Part shown: positions 1 to 11,000 of the stretch, piece by piece | Position numbering within the stretch: position 1 is the stretch's first letter | Layout: each line of letters starts with the position of its first letter | NCBI GenBank assembly: GCA_033977485.1 | Contig: CM066992.1 | Location: 104,767,450-104,831,449 of the forward strand | Direction: 5' to 3' | Length of the DNA: 64,000 nt | Origin: Hydrangea macrophylla | Taxonomy: Eukaryota > Streptophyta > Magnoliopsida > Cornales > Hydrangeaceae | The notes under the pieces: model-generated | Database searches by the model: none | Seen by the model: the letters and a program-made list of their open reading frames with translations, nothing else | Told to the model about the DNA's origin: nothing | Position numbers and translations under genes: made by a program

Positions 1-393
1 CTTTCTTTCTTTTTTTTTTCTCTTTTTTTTTTCCGCTTCATGCTCCGGCATGATTTTACAACCAAACAACCACAGGATTTTGTTATCATTATAATCTTCT
101 ATCATTTTTGTCTATTTTTTGCGGTTGTTTGTGAAGATCAAGAGAGTCTTGAATGAATTAAATCTTTGCATTTTTTTTGAGTTGTAGAATTCTTACCACA
201 TTTGGTGTCTTTGTTTTGATATTTATGAATCTGTTGTAAAAATTTCAATCATATCTCAGATTAATTTCAAAATCAAAATTAATGAACTAAAAAAATATTG
301 ATGTGCCCGTAGAATGTCTTCACTTAAACACCACTTGAGTTTAATTTTAATCTTTTAAAGTATTTTTTACCCACGGGCACGGGTTATTAATAG

Positions 394-403
394 TATATAT
401 TAA
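394..403 (+). promoter_or_regulatory. Possible TATA element of the DUF6598 gene
   Basis: A TATATATTAA stretch lies about 110 bp upstream of the proposed start codon at 510, in otherwise AT-rich DNA (positions 1-430) where I see no gene. The placement suits a plant core promoter, but such stretches are common in this AT-rich DNA, so the call is weak. Confidence 0.25.
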
Positions 404-509
404 TATTAATAGGCGTGAGTCGTGCACAGAATTGTGCAAGTGTAACCCTAATCCCTCCCATATTCCCTGTCAATCTTTTCCTTCCCTTGCCCTAGCCGAT
501 AGTAACAGG

Positions 510-642
510 ATGTCGGTCGATGTGTTTGCGGCCGAACAACACGGCGGCGGCGGCCACGATTTCCCTCAGATCGACAGAGGCCACGATTTCTCTCTGCGCG
601 GCGGCGTCGTCACTCTGTCCGAAGCCAAAGGTAAGCAAGCAG

Positions 643-685
<43 letters not shown>

Positions 686-1971
686 GATCTGTAAAAAAGT
701 GATTTTAATTCCTTTAAAGACGGCGGCTTTATTCCACAATCATGTAATTTTTTTTATTTTTTATTTTTGGATGTTGGACGTATATAGGAGGTGGAGGAGA
801 AGGTACTTGGAAGAGGAGGAGGACATATGTAACAGATTCATGTTCCAATCATGAATCTGTTTCTGTCACAACCCCCACCGCCATGGTTGATCTTCTATCA
901 AAGAAAATTGAACCTGTAACGGATGAATATCTTTGTAATTCCTCCATATCTAGTCCACCCACTGATTCGATACACGTAGAAGAAGGTAACAACGATTGGG
1001 ATTGGGGAGATTACGGTTTTTCAGGATTGGTGTTTGACACTGATGATTTGGAGCGTTTAGGAGTAGATACAACAAGAGCACCACGCCATGGATTCCCACT
1101 AGTGGAGGTGTTTTCGGTGGTCATCGAGAAGAAGCCACCTGCGGGTCATCATGAGGGTGGAGTATCATCATCATCATCACTCTACGGTACAATTTTTGTC
1201 GATGATGAACTTTCTCATGAATACATTTACAATACAAAAAGAGAGGATTCCGAATCCATCTCCCTCCCAGGTGATGGTGGTAATAAAACTGCCTTGTTGC
1301 TGACTGGCCTGTCCGAGGCCTTATATGCCTGTAGTACTTTCCGCATCGATGTGATTCTTAAGGATAGAAACTTGTCTCCAGATGATGATGTCTTCTGTTG
1401 TGGGACGATCTATTGGGACATTCCATATGGTTTTGCCGAAAAGCACGAGGACGGGAAGGTCTCAAGTGTGATTTACTACGAACCCGTTAACAAAATGTTT
1501 GACAAACCTTTAGCCACCAAATTTAATTGCAAGTCTGGTTCAGTCACATTATACTACGCTATGTGGTTCAACGGTGTACGGGCCACTGTGGAGGTTACTC
1601 TCCTAAAGGGAGATGCTGATGGGGCCAATGTTTATGGATTGATTCGAGCCGGCAATACCTGTGGCAACACTACCTGTTGGAGTGTGCTCTTCCAGAAGAA
1701 GAAGAAGAAAAGTGACGACTCCATATATGTACGTCCTGGTCAGCTCATTCCACTTTCGAAATCAATAGTAGCCGTCAATAAAATGGCTTCCCTCCAAGTT
1801 TCAGTAGAATTGTACAATCACTGCCGCGACAGACACCTTTCTCAACATGACGTTGAGATCGCCAAGGGCACTGTTGATTTCCTTCCTCAAACAAAGTGTA
1901 TTTCGTCGGAGAAGAATATTTCTGGCAGGTATGGTGAGATCCGGGTGAAGGTCACTTGGAGACCTTGCTGA
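510..1971 (+). CDS. DUF6598-domain protein, two exons
   Basis: Proposed exons are 510-630 and 788-1971. Exon 1 ends at AAAG/GTAAGC and exon 2 follows ATATAG. The phases agree (phase 1), giving about 434 residues. Exon 1 encodes a Gly/His-containing N-terminus. The 157-bp intron holds a long CT microsatellite. From about residue 143 the protein has the features of the plant DUF6598 family: a FPLVEVFSVVI opening strand, YGTIFVDD, a central acidic patch with GTIYWDI, the VYGLIRAGN block, LIPLSKSIVAV, and a closing GRYGEIRVKVTW. DUF6598 has no known enzymatic activity; it occurs alone or attached to other domains, including ribosome-inactivating proteins, and no such partner is visible here. A shorter protein starting at Met 883 would also be open, but the upstream frame is open to the acceptor and the splice phases match, so I prefer 510. 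No signal peptide or membrane segment is apparent. Confidence 0.75.
645..682. repeat. CT microsatellite in the intron of the DUF6598 gene
   Basis: An uninterrupted run of about 19 CT dinucleotides lies just after the exon 1 donor site. The open frame that runs through it as poly(Ser-Leu) is an artefact of the repeat. Confidence 0.9.
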
Positions 1972-2850
1972 GAAGAATATTATTATTTTTATTATTATTA
2001 TTATGTGAAGTTGTTACTACTAGCAGTGGTGTTAGTTCTCGTGTTGGATATGGATATGATATATGTGTTTCGTTATTACAGGTTGGTTGTTTTCATACAA
2101 TGTAGTCTGATGTACTTCATGTGCTCTGTTGCACAACAACTGCTTTTTAAGGGAAAAAAAAATTCTTGAAGTTGATGTTTCCTTCTTTAAATTTTATCAT
2201 ACTCGTAATGACTATGCCAGTTGGCACGACAATTATAAAAAAGATATTAAGCGACGCTAAACAATGAATTTATTTTTGATTTTTAACCATTGAATCAGAC
2301 TATTAAAAGTTGAGTTTTTGGGTAGTTATAACGCAAATTGGAAGAACATGGTTCATTTTTTGCACAAGGCTATTCAGGGCGATGTAGAAATTTCAAGTTG
2401 GGGACGCTTGGGGGTAGCTGAGTAACGGGGTTTGGAGGCAATTTTTATATTTTATGTGCAGATGATATAAATAATGTCTTCATTTTCTTATTATACATTT
2501 ATTTTTTGTTTAGAAAAATCCATGAGGAAATACCTTCACTTGGTGCAAACAGATCCCATGATAAAATGTTATTGGACTTGAGGAGTATGCCTCATTGCCT
2601 TGTACAATCTTCTTTAAAAAACCTCGAAGAATAAGAAGAAAAATTACTCAAAATGTCCAAATGGTAATTTCTAGTGGAAATATGTATTTCTCTACATACA
2701 TTTGGAATATTCTTTGACCAATCTATCTAGGAATCTCTGACAGAAAGTGAACTTTTACTTTACTCAAATTATCGAAGAGTTGGATTGAGCTTTAGTGTAA
2801 CCCTTCTAATTTTTATTTTTAATCCATTGATTTTATGGCGTGGTGTGTCA
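1972..2850. other. Intergenic DNA, including the 3' region of the DUF6598 gene
   Basis: The region just after the stop codon has a TTATTATTATT-rich trailer, probably 3' UTR. The rest shows no coding signal that I can support. Confidence 0.5.
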
Positions 2851-2964
2851 TTCAACTATGTTCAAGGTGTACCACTACTGCAAAGTTTAACCAGATTACA
2901 CTACATATTCAACTATCTTCAAGGTGTACCACTACTGCAAAGTTTAACCAGATTACACTACCTA
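2851..2964. repeat. Tandem duplication of 57 bp (two copies)
   Basis: Copies lie at 2851-2907 and 2908-2964 and differ at very few bases. The period of 57 bp is a multiple of three, so a short open frame (2785-2994) runs through both copies; I do not consider it a gene. Confidence 0.85.
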
Positions 2965-3128
2965 ATCCTTTCAAATGAAGGTGGTGGTCTTTAACTATTC
3001 TCTCTCTCTCTCGGTTTCTATGGGGAAAGAGAATTATCATATAGCTTTGGAAAGGTCGAAAGGAATGCATGAGACGAGAAACTAAATTTCAGCATTATAC
3101 ATGTCTGTATGATGCTTCGGAAATGTAG

Positions 3129-4707
3129 CTAGGCTAAAGAAAGATGACCTTGAGCCATTAAAGATGCAAAACAATCATCAAACATCTCTTCAATGGACTT
3201 AAACTTGAATCCTAAACTCTTCAACTTGGAAGAATTGAACTCGTAAGATGGTCGATCAAGTGCCTCAAACCAGAAAAATACATTCCAATTTGTAAAATCA
3301 GTAAAATTGAAGAAATTGGGAGGTTTATTTTTTTTGTTTTTTTTTTTTTTTTTTCTTTTGTTGATCAACAAATTGCGAGTTTTTTTTTCCTCCATTCTAA
3401 GAATTCTTGTCCTATCTCACATACTAGTCAATATATATGTACATGGTATGTAGAATTACAGACTAGTTAGGGATGGCTAAGGCGGGATAACGTACAGATA
3501 GTATTGAAGCTAAATGATTGTTGTCAACAACAATGGAGCTACAAATGTAGCGTACACAACCATTCTCATGCTCATAAACAAGTATGTGGCAGAGTGCTTC
3601 GTCGTCTAGATGAACGTATCCCATCCTCCCATGCCACTCAAACCTCTCCCTCACCCATGTTATTTAAATTGGGAACATATAAAAACCATAATCACTGGTT
3701 TTTGAAATTGACAATCACCCCATAAGTGAATCACTAGGTTGGTTACCTTTGAGGAAGCCAAGGATATTTGATGCAATAATAGATAATTCAGGTGTCAAAC
3801 TAGGTCCAGCAATGAAGGAGGGGATAACAGTCACCAGATCAATCTTGTTGTCCTTGCAGAATTCCCATGCAGGTTTCTCAGCCAGTTTTCGATAATGCAT
3901 ACCATATCTTTCCATGTATATATATGCACCAATTGAAATGTGTAAAAATATATAAATGAATGGCATTGTAAATTCAGTATTTTAGAGCTGACTTTGAAAT
4001 CAATTAATAGAAATAAACATTACATTGAGTCTCTCGCAGAGGTCCACAAAGCTCCAATCTGACTCATCCAAAGGTACATCAGGGTCGTAATCATCTCTTG
4101 CCCTTATTGTTGAAGAAGATGAAGTGAGCAACACGCGCTTCAGTAATGGATTTTTCTTGCATGAACGTAGCACATTCAATGTACCCTCGATTGCAGGTTT
4201 CAAGATTTCAGCATATCCAAAAATACATACGTAGTATATAAATTGTGGGTGTTTAACACTATGAGTACATAGATATATATAGCTGGAAGATGAAATTTGT
4301 CATGCCTTTGGATCGGGTGCAGTTCGTCCAAGCACAGGTGAAGCGGTGTGAGAGACACCGTGGCATCCCATGATTGAGTCGTCAAAGCCGCCTTCTTCCA
4401 TTAGATCACCTCTCACCAATTGGAGTCTCTCCTTTGCTCCTTCAAGCCTCCATAGATGTTCTAATTTCTTACCATTTCCTGCCCCATGCATGCATTAATC
4501 ACACAAGATGAGCTTCTACTTTCTAATTAAACCCAAACTAAACTTTATGACGACTGCAGGTTTATTTATGGTACACACACACCAGGATCCCTGACAATCC
4601 CAGTGACATGATAGTCGAACAATAAGAGACGCTTGATCAACCAATAAGCCAGAAAACCAGATGCACCCGTCACAAACTTTGCCTTTGGATTCAATTGTTT
4701 GGTCCAT
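3129..4707 (-). pseudogene. TKPR1: TKPR1/DRL1-like tetraketide alpha-pyrone reductase, degenerate
   Basis: Exon remnants lie at about 4583-4707, 4306-4478, 4024-4212, 3747-3907, 3463-3650 and 3129-3290. They match the short-chain dehydrogenase family of DFR/CCR-like reductases and most closely TKPR1/DRL1, which reduces tetraketide alpha-pyrones for sporopollenin in anther tapetum. Visible features are the NADP-binding [20 protein letters not shown], the [10 protein letters not shown] block, LTSSSSTIRARDD, and a C-terminus with KLKSLGFKFKSIEEMFDDC. The locus is broken. Near 4672 two bases are missing, putting the glycine motif out of frame with the Met. Near 3884 another two-base loss follows the catalytic YALSK, so the following LAEK-type helix is out of frame. 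The exon 2 donor is GC rather than GT and the exon 3 acceptor lacks AG. A poly-A/T tract interrupts the junction before the last exon. Assembly error is possible, but several independent lesions favour a pseudogene. Confidence 0.8.
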
Positions 4708-4937
4708 ACTTCCTTTGCTCAAACAACTCCCACCACTTGATTCAGTTTTGTTTCAAGATAAGCCACACCCATTACCCATCATTACATACAGAGTTTTAGT
4801 GTATATATACACCCGTATGTTCAAGGCATTTGCACATCCGTTTGGTATTTTCAGTTGGAGAGAGGATGTAGAGAAGGTGATTCATCTTATACATGTTAAC
4901 ATGTGATAGTTAGTTATCTTCACAGAGAATAAATAGT

Positions 4938-4976
<39 letters not shown>

Positions 4977-5514
4977 ATTCAGTCAAAAATGCTGGAGTTT
5001 CCATTCAACGCTAACCAAGGAAGAACTTCAAGTGATCTTGAATTTTGTGCTGGTACTGATAGATAGTGCAGTAGCTAAGACCGAAGATCTCAACCTTGCA
5101 ATTGCACTCCTGGTGCATTTTTATTCTCCTAATCTTTCCATGATACAATCAAAATTGAATTACATAAGAATAGCAGAGATGCAATAAATCAACAGTTCAA
5201 TGCGTTGCCACATACATTTACATACATGATGTGCAGACTCAGATCCATGAACTTAAGATCTTCCATTTTCTACTAGGTGCTCACTTTGTAATATGCATCA
5301 TCAACTGTTGGAAAATGGACCCAATAAGACCGGAGTAACTGTCCCTACAAAATATTATTCTCAAAACCTTGGGATTTGCAGAAAAGAAAACAGATTAAAA
5401 TGGATAAAGATAACTTTTTGCAGTGTACAGCGTGCAAAATACAAGCAAGATCTAACTGGTCAAAAATTTTCCATGAGACAGAGAGCACTTGCGTCATGAA
5501 CACTCTATACGCTG
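4708..5514. other. Intergenic DNA with a GA microsatellite
   Basis: The region contains a GA run at about 4941-4973. I see no coding exon or mobile element with clear ends here. Confidence 0.5.
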
Positions 5515-6617
5515 TCATTTCACAGAATTATGGCCATGTTCTTCAAGTATATTTGTAGTCCCTTTATCAGGTTCTTCTTGATCTGGACATTTGAACATCC
5601 AACCAGTAAAATCGGACTCTGAGAACAAAGACGTGGGTGTTGCCGTGTAGAATGCGAGTGGAACCTGTTTTACCCTCCTCCTAATCTGCATTTCATATTT
5701 GAAGTTTTTTTCCGAGGATTTCAATTTTCCATATGCACAGTAAGTGGAAAACCTGACAATCTCAAAGTGAACACAAAAAGCGGTATGAACTTTTCTTTTA
5801 TTAATATCCGTACAAGTTCAATGAAAGCATAATTGAAATTTCTAACAGATGTAAATATACCTCCTCTCCAAATATTGTGGCATACGAGCCAGAACTGAAA
5901 TCTTTTACTGCTATTTCAGAGGTTTTGCTTCTGCCTGTCAAATCATTCTCGAGCGGTAACACAAATCTAATAGGCCAGGAAAAAGGACATTGTAAGCAAG
6001 GACCGACAAGATAATACAGTAGGCAAATACAAATGGGGTCAGAGAGAGACAGATAATAAGGTGAAATCTGCACCTTGAAATGGGAGGACAATAGTGGTGA
6101 CAAAGGGTGTCAATCTCCCAGAGAGAACTTCCTGTAAAAAAATGGTCACTAATACACTGTACTTGAGTCATTTCTAGTTATATCCAAGTGTGCAGGTAAA
6201 AACAAACATGCAATGCACTACATTCAAGTCCTATACAAATATAAAAAAATAAATATTTAAAAAATAAATAATAATTCAAAAAACAATTTGAAATTTGGAT
6301 ACATTTGTAACCATAGACGAAAATCCATCCCTTGACATGTGCACATATAGCTCAAATTACATCCTCGAGTCTACACTGATTCAAGAATCAAATCACATTT
6401 ATATTCAAGCTACAGAAGTGGGAAAGGTATTGTGTAGTTCAAAAGGGACTGAAAGTCCACCTGTAAACACCAGTCGAAGAGGGGTTGATTGAATCTTGGA
6501 ATCAAATTCAAGACGATGAGCAAATAGGTCAAAGTTCAAACCATAACCACGTGTGAACAATTGGGACTGGTATTTTTTCATATACCTCATAACTGCCGAT
6601 AATTGATAAATAGGCAC
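5515..6617 (-). CDS. 3' part of an unrecognised multi-exon gene
   Basis: Four exons on the minus strand fit together by splice sites and phase: 6461-6617 (acceptor AACAG, donor GTGGAC, phase 1), 6074-6131 (acceptor TTACAG, donor GTGCAG, phase 2), 5861-5966 (acceptor ATTAG, donor GTATAT, phase 0) and 5515-5760 (acceptor TTTGAG). The joined frame stays open for about 188 codons to a TGA/TAA-type stop at 5515. Upstream exons would lie above 6617 but I could not place them. The product contains VPIYQLSAVMRYMKK, GLNFDLFAHRLEFD, LPLENDLTGRSK, GSYATIFGEE and a terminal LFSESDFTGWMFKCPDQ. I do not recognise the family, and it does not match the missing C-terminus of the neighbouring MSL gene. The consistent phases are the main argument that it is a real or recently real gene. 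Confidence 0.45.
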
Positions 6618-8019
6618 CTGTTAACAACTATCTACTCAAAAGGCTTAAGCTGTTAGAGAATGGGCCTAACAATGTATATCAAGCTTCAACACCCTCCCTC
6701 ACGAGTGATCCCGTCTCACACTTGGAGAGCCGACCTCCCACAACGAAGGCTCTGATACCAAGAAAAAACTTTGAATCCAACCTAAAAGCTTAAGCTGTTA
6801 GAGAGGGTAGAACTTAAGTATTCATATTCTCAATAGCACGAAACACTAACTGGCTCACGAGGAAGCATCTAAACTGAAAATTGCCCGAATTCACATTCAT
6901 CCTTCTAGAAATAATTCGTACGTTGAAATTAGGGTATGTGCTTGTGTAACTTTCCTTGTTGAACAAAATAAATACACATATCCTTCTCATCAATGAGACA
7001 GCAAAATGCACGAAGATGACGGTAGCCTACCAAAAAGTCTACTCCCAACTATTCCGAGAGGAGCCATTTCGCGACAAAATTAGGTCTTGTCTCCAATCTA
7101 CCTTAACACCCTACGTAAGAGGGTCCACCACAGGGTGATTGCCCCTTCATTTGTTCATTTGATTATCCAAGTAACGATGGCCACTCTTAACTACTTCGGA
7201 AAAGCTACGTGAATCCATCTAAACATGATCATTTTGGCTACAGTAGTTTTCCAGAAAGATATGAATTTTACCCTAGAAGCAACAGCGAGAGGATCAGGAA
7301 TTGGTGGTCCTTAGAAATTTCAAATCTTTGGATCGTGGGTTATTTTACACATGCACTACAACTTTCTTGTCCAGATTATTTGGATGATCTAAGTTCTTTA
7401 ATTATCAAACGTCTCGGTTTTTTTTTTTTTTTTTTTTTGGCATCTTCTAGGCTTTGTTTGGTTATGGATTCAGTAAGGGAAATGAAAAGAAAACACGGAG
7501 GAAACACTTTTCATTGTTTGTTTAATGAGGGAAAAGATGGGAAAATAGGAAGGAAACGAAAATGCAGCAAAAAATAAAGTAAAATGTTCGAATTTTGCGA
7601 GTTACTTCCCTTCCTCTTTTCTTGAGTTCGATTATATATGAAAAATAAATAATTGGAAATGTCGTCTACTGTTTGGAAAAAGATGCTAGGGAAATCATTT
7701 TCCTTTCCCTTCTTTAATCTGCAAACGAAACGAAGCCTTAAACTAATATGCGTAATCCAAATAGACCTTTTTATGCGGTTAATGTGATTTAGGAAAGATC
7801 TGTGAAAAAATACGAGTCATATCTCATGTTTTTTGAAGGCCAGTTGTTCCTATGATGAATATATCCCAATTACAAAAACTGTCCTTTCCATAGTATTGGC
7901 AGCAGAAAGCTTAATAAATAGGAAGAGAAGAGGAAAAGAAAAGAGCTACAAATAGAAACGGATACTGAGAGATCTTTCCATACCTTATTATTCTTTTTTT
8001 TTTTTAGCTAAGAACATAC
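6618..8019. other. Gap between the unknown gene and the last recognisable MSL exon
   Basis: A short sequence around AAGCTTAAGCTGTTAGAGA occurs twice (about 6640 and 6785). No convincing exon for the expected MSL C-terminus was found on the minus strand. A possible MITE lies at 7449-7737. Confidence 0.4.
7449..7737. mobile_element. Possible MITE
   Basis: The ends are inverted: AGGCTTTGTTTGGTT on the left and AACGAAACGAAGCCT on the right, separated by a purine-rich interior. Terminal sequences of the form GGC..TGTTTGG are common in plant MITEs. I could not define a clean TSD, so family and exact ends are uncertain. Confidence 0.4.
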
Positions 8020-11000
8020 CTCATTATTCTTTGCTTCATGATAGCAATTTTCTCCACTGGGGTTGCAATGTGGACACAAAATTCAACTGCATCTCCCATA
8101 TCTGGACTCCGATAGTAGTTACCAATAGGCTTGGTTGAAAGAGTACTATTTGGAAATATGATTTTCTGGTTGTCATATCTCAGAAAGACGGTTGTCAAGA
8201 TATTCATCTCTTCCACTATCATCTGAAACACATCGAAACAAATATTAGCACAAAAAAAAAATGGAAATGTAATCAAAAACACAGAAAAGCAAGAACAATT
8301 GTGTACTTTTAAGTTCAAATTTGACTGTTTGTACCTGAACCCCATCAATTTCACACAGATCACCCACATCATACAGGTGCATCACGAACAAGAAGATAAT
8401 TGCTTCAAAGATCGTTTTGCAGGTGTTTCCAAATACAAATGCCACAATCACGATCTGAGAGCTTAGAAAAAGTAGAAATTTGCTGGTTGCAATTCCTAGA
8501 ATTAGAAGGCAGACAACCAATATGATGATGGCAACCAAAACATTCACCATCTGATGAAGTTTGTTGACAGCTGTTTTTGTATCATTCAGTGTCAAGGCAA
8601 GTGCTCTTCGCTCTCTAAAAGCATTCACCTACAAGAATCAGTTGAACAGATTACCATACTTTTCGTGAGTGAATGAGCACGCAAGAATATTCATAATTTT
8701 CGGTTGTGTCTAAAAACACAGATATTTATCCATGTAAAGGCTGAAAACAGAAACTTCATATTCGTAGATTAATATTTAATTTCTGTCCAAAAAAAAAAGA
8801 GATTAATACTTGATTGAAGGGCAGGATCAATAAACAAAATGTAAAATAAATTTTATTTTGAATTAGCCGAATGCCCGGTTCTTACCACCCAGCTTTTCAG
8901 GGCTGACTTGGAGATTTTCTCACTTTCAGGAGATCCTCCCAGGAGACTCATGGCCTTCAAGGCCTCATCGTCTCTCATGAAACGCATCAGGTCATTCAGG
9001 TATATGAACCTGCCAGAGAAATATAAGATCCTTAATAAATCCAAACAAACACAAAGAAAAATGAATATTTTCTGGAACACGTGACAGGTGAACCATCATC
9101 AAAAAGAGTAACGATAACTCCAATAAACGATACTCGGTCCCATTACCATTAGACAAACATCTATATAATAAGTTAGGGGTGTGGATCCCCCTCTTTTTAA
9201 TCTAACTTTCAATCTCAACCGTTGAGACAAGAGTGCATTATATTTTAATCCGTTGGACGGTTTGTCCCACAAAAAGAGTAACGCACCCGATATACGGTAT
9301 CAAATCTGTGTCCGTAGGAGTGATTTGTGCCTCTCTCTCTCTCTCTCTCTGCAAGTCATAACACTGACCAAAATATAAAAAATAAAAAAAGGCAAGCAAG
9401 GCATATGTTACATTTTAAAAATATGTCAAGGCAACCAAGATTCTCACTGATTTTTCTATCTATCTCTCACTCTGCCTTTTTTTTTTTTTTAAGAGAACTC
9501 TCTTTTGAATAGACATATCATTTGTACCCATTCAGCAAGAGATCACATTAGCACGATATCAAACGAGCATAGACATAATACTTATATCTCTCTTTCCTCC
9601 CTCTCTCTCCATCTGTATAATACTGCATTGCAGGTTCAATTCAATCAGTCTTTGTGTTGGTAATAAAAATAAAAAAATAAAATTTAGTCTTCGTGTTCGT
9701 GTTCGTTTTCTTTAAAGTTTTGTTTATACCATAAAATATAATTTTACTATATTATTATAGTTATGCCATTTTATTATGTTGCTATTTTATTATATAATAA
9801 TAATATTATTATTATTATTATAAGGTATTTGGTTGGCCATAGAAGCCATTTATGAACTTTTCTTGCAAGACACTTGTCATTGTAGGAATTCATCAAAAGT
9901 GGTTACTTGAAGATCAATGGTGGCAAGAGTGGAAGTCATTTGGAGGGAGCTTCTTTGGGAAAAAACACATGTGTATTGAATTTGAATTGGTAGTTAAATG
10001 TAATAGGAGGGAAATATTCAAATTCAAATGGGTAGTTGTAAGTTTCTTCTATAAATATGTTGTTATGTGCTCCTTTGTAATGGTCCTTGACCACAACAAA
10101 TACATCAATGTAGTACTATCACATTATCTTCTTTTTATTCGGCCACCATGGCCAATTCTACTTTCCTGATTTACTTTAGTGTAGTATTAGTTTATTCTTT
10201 CTTTAGTATTTCTTATGACTCATGCAGGGTCTAATATTTAGCACACTTAGAAGTTAGTTTTAGCATTCCTTGATCAGCCCGTGTAGTTTCAGTTTGTTTC
10301 TATACTTTCAGTCTAGTTCGAAGCATGTTAAAGTAGATATATAGGCAGTTCGAGATCGCATTTCCTTTTCTTTTAATTACAATCACACGTTTATCAAATC
10401 ACTTTATTTCATCTCACACAATTAAAGTCCTGTTCAAGGCATCGAACGTCACCACAATTTCCTGGTGAGGCGCAGTTTGGATTTCACACATTGGCAATTT
10501 GCTTGCCTGGCACGCTCGCACACACTTATAAATTTTCCAACCAAACATTTTTGGCACGCCCGGTGGGACACAAGTGTCAAGATGAATTTTGAAGGGTGGT
10601 ATATTGTACCCTCATCAACGCCAAAATTTGGTAGTAGCAATTATGAATGGGCGTATGTGTCACCCCCATTAACACCAAATCTTGGTGACAACAATTTTGA
10701 AGTGTTGTATGCTTCACCACCATCAACACCAAACTATGGTGGTGAAAAATGGATCAATGATTTAGTTCCATTGTTGGAAGAATTAAAGGATCAAACATTT
10801 AATTTGAAAACTAAAATGTATGAAATGGCTCGAGGGATATCAACTATTCTTCAAAAAAATGAGCCAATGAATGAAAATAAATTAATTATGAAGAATCTTC
10901 ATGATCCTTTAATGGTGGAAATAAAAAAATCACCAATGCCATCATCGCTTCTATTGGTTAATCAACCAAATAATAGTGATGAAAATACGTTCGAGGGGTC

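Noticed and set aside
432..854. 140-codon frame through the CT microsatellite
   Set aside because: The poly(Ser-Leu) portion is intron; the splice sites at 630/631 and 787/788 explain the locus better. Only its upstream part (510-630) is kept as exon 1.
7209..7577. 122-codon plus-strand frame
   Set aside because: Crosses a poly-T tract and the probable MITE at 7449; no domain or splice support.
9852..10169. 105-codon frame present twice (also 12749-13066)
   Set aside because: It lies inside the LTRs and is identical in both because the LTRs are identical; it lacks homology to known proteins.
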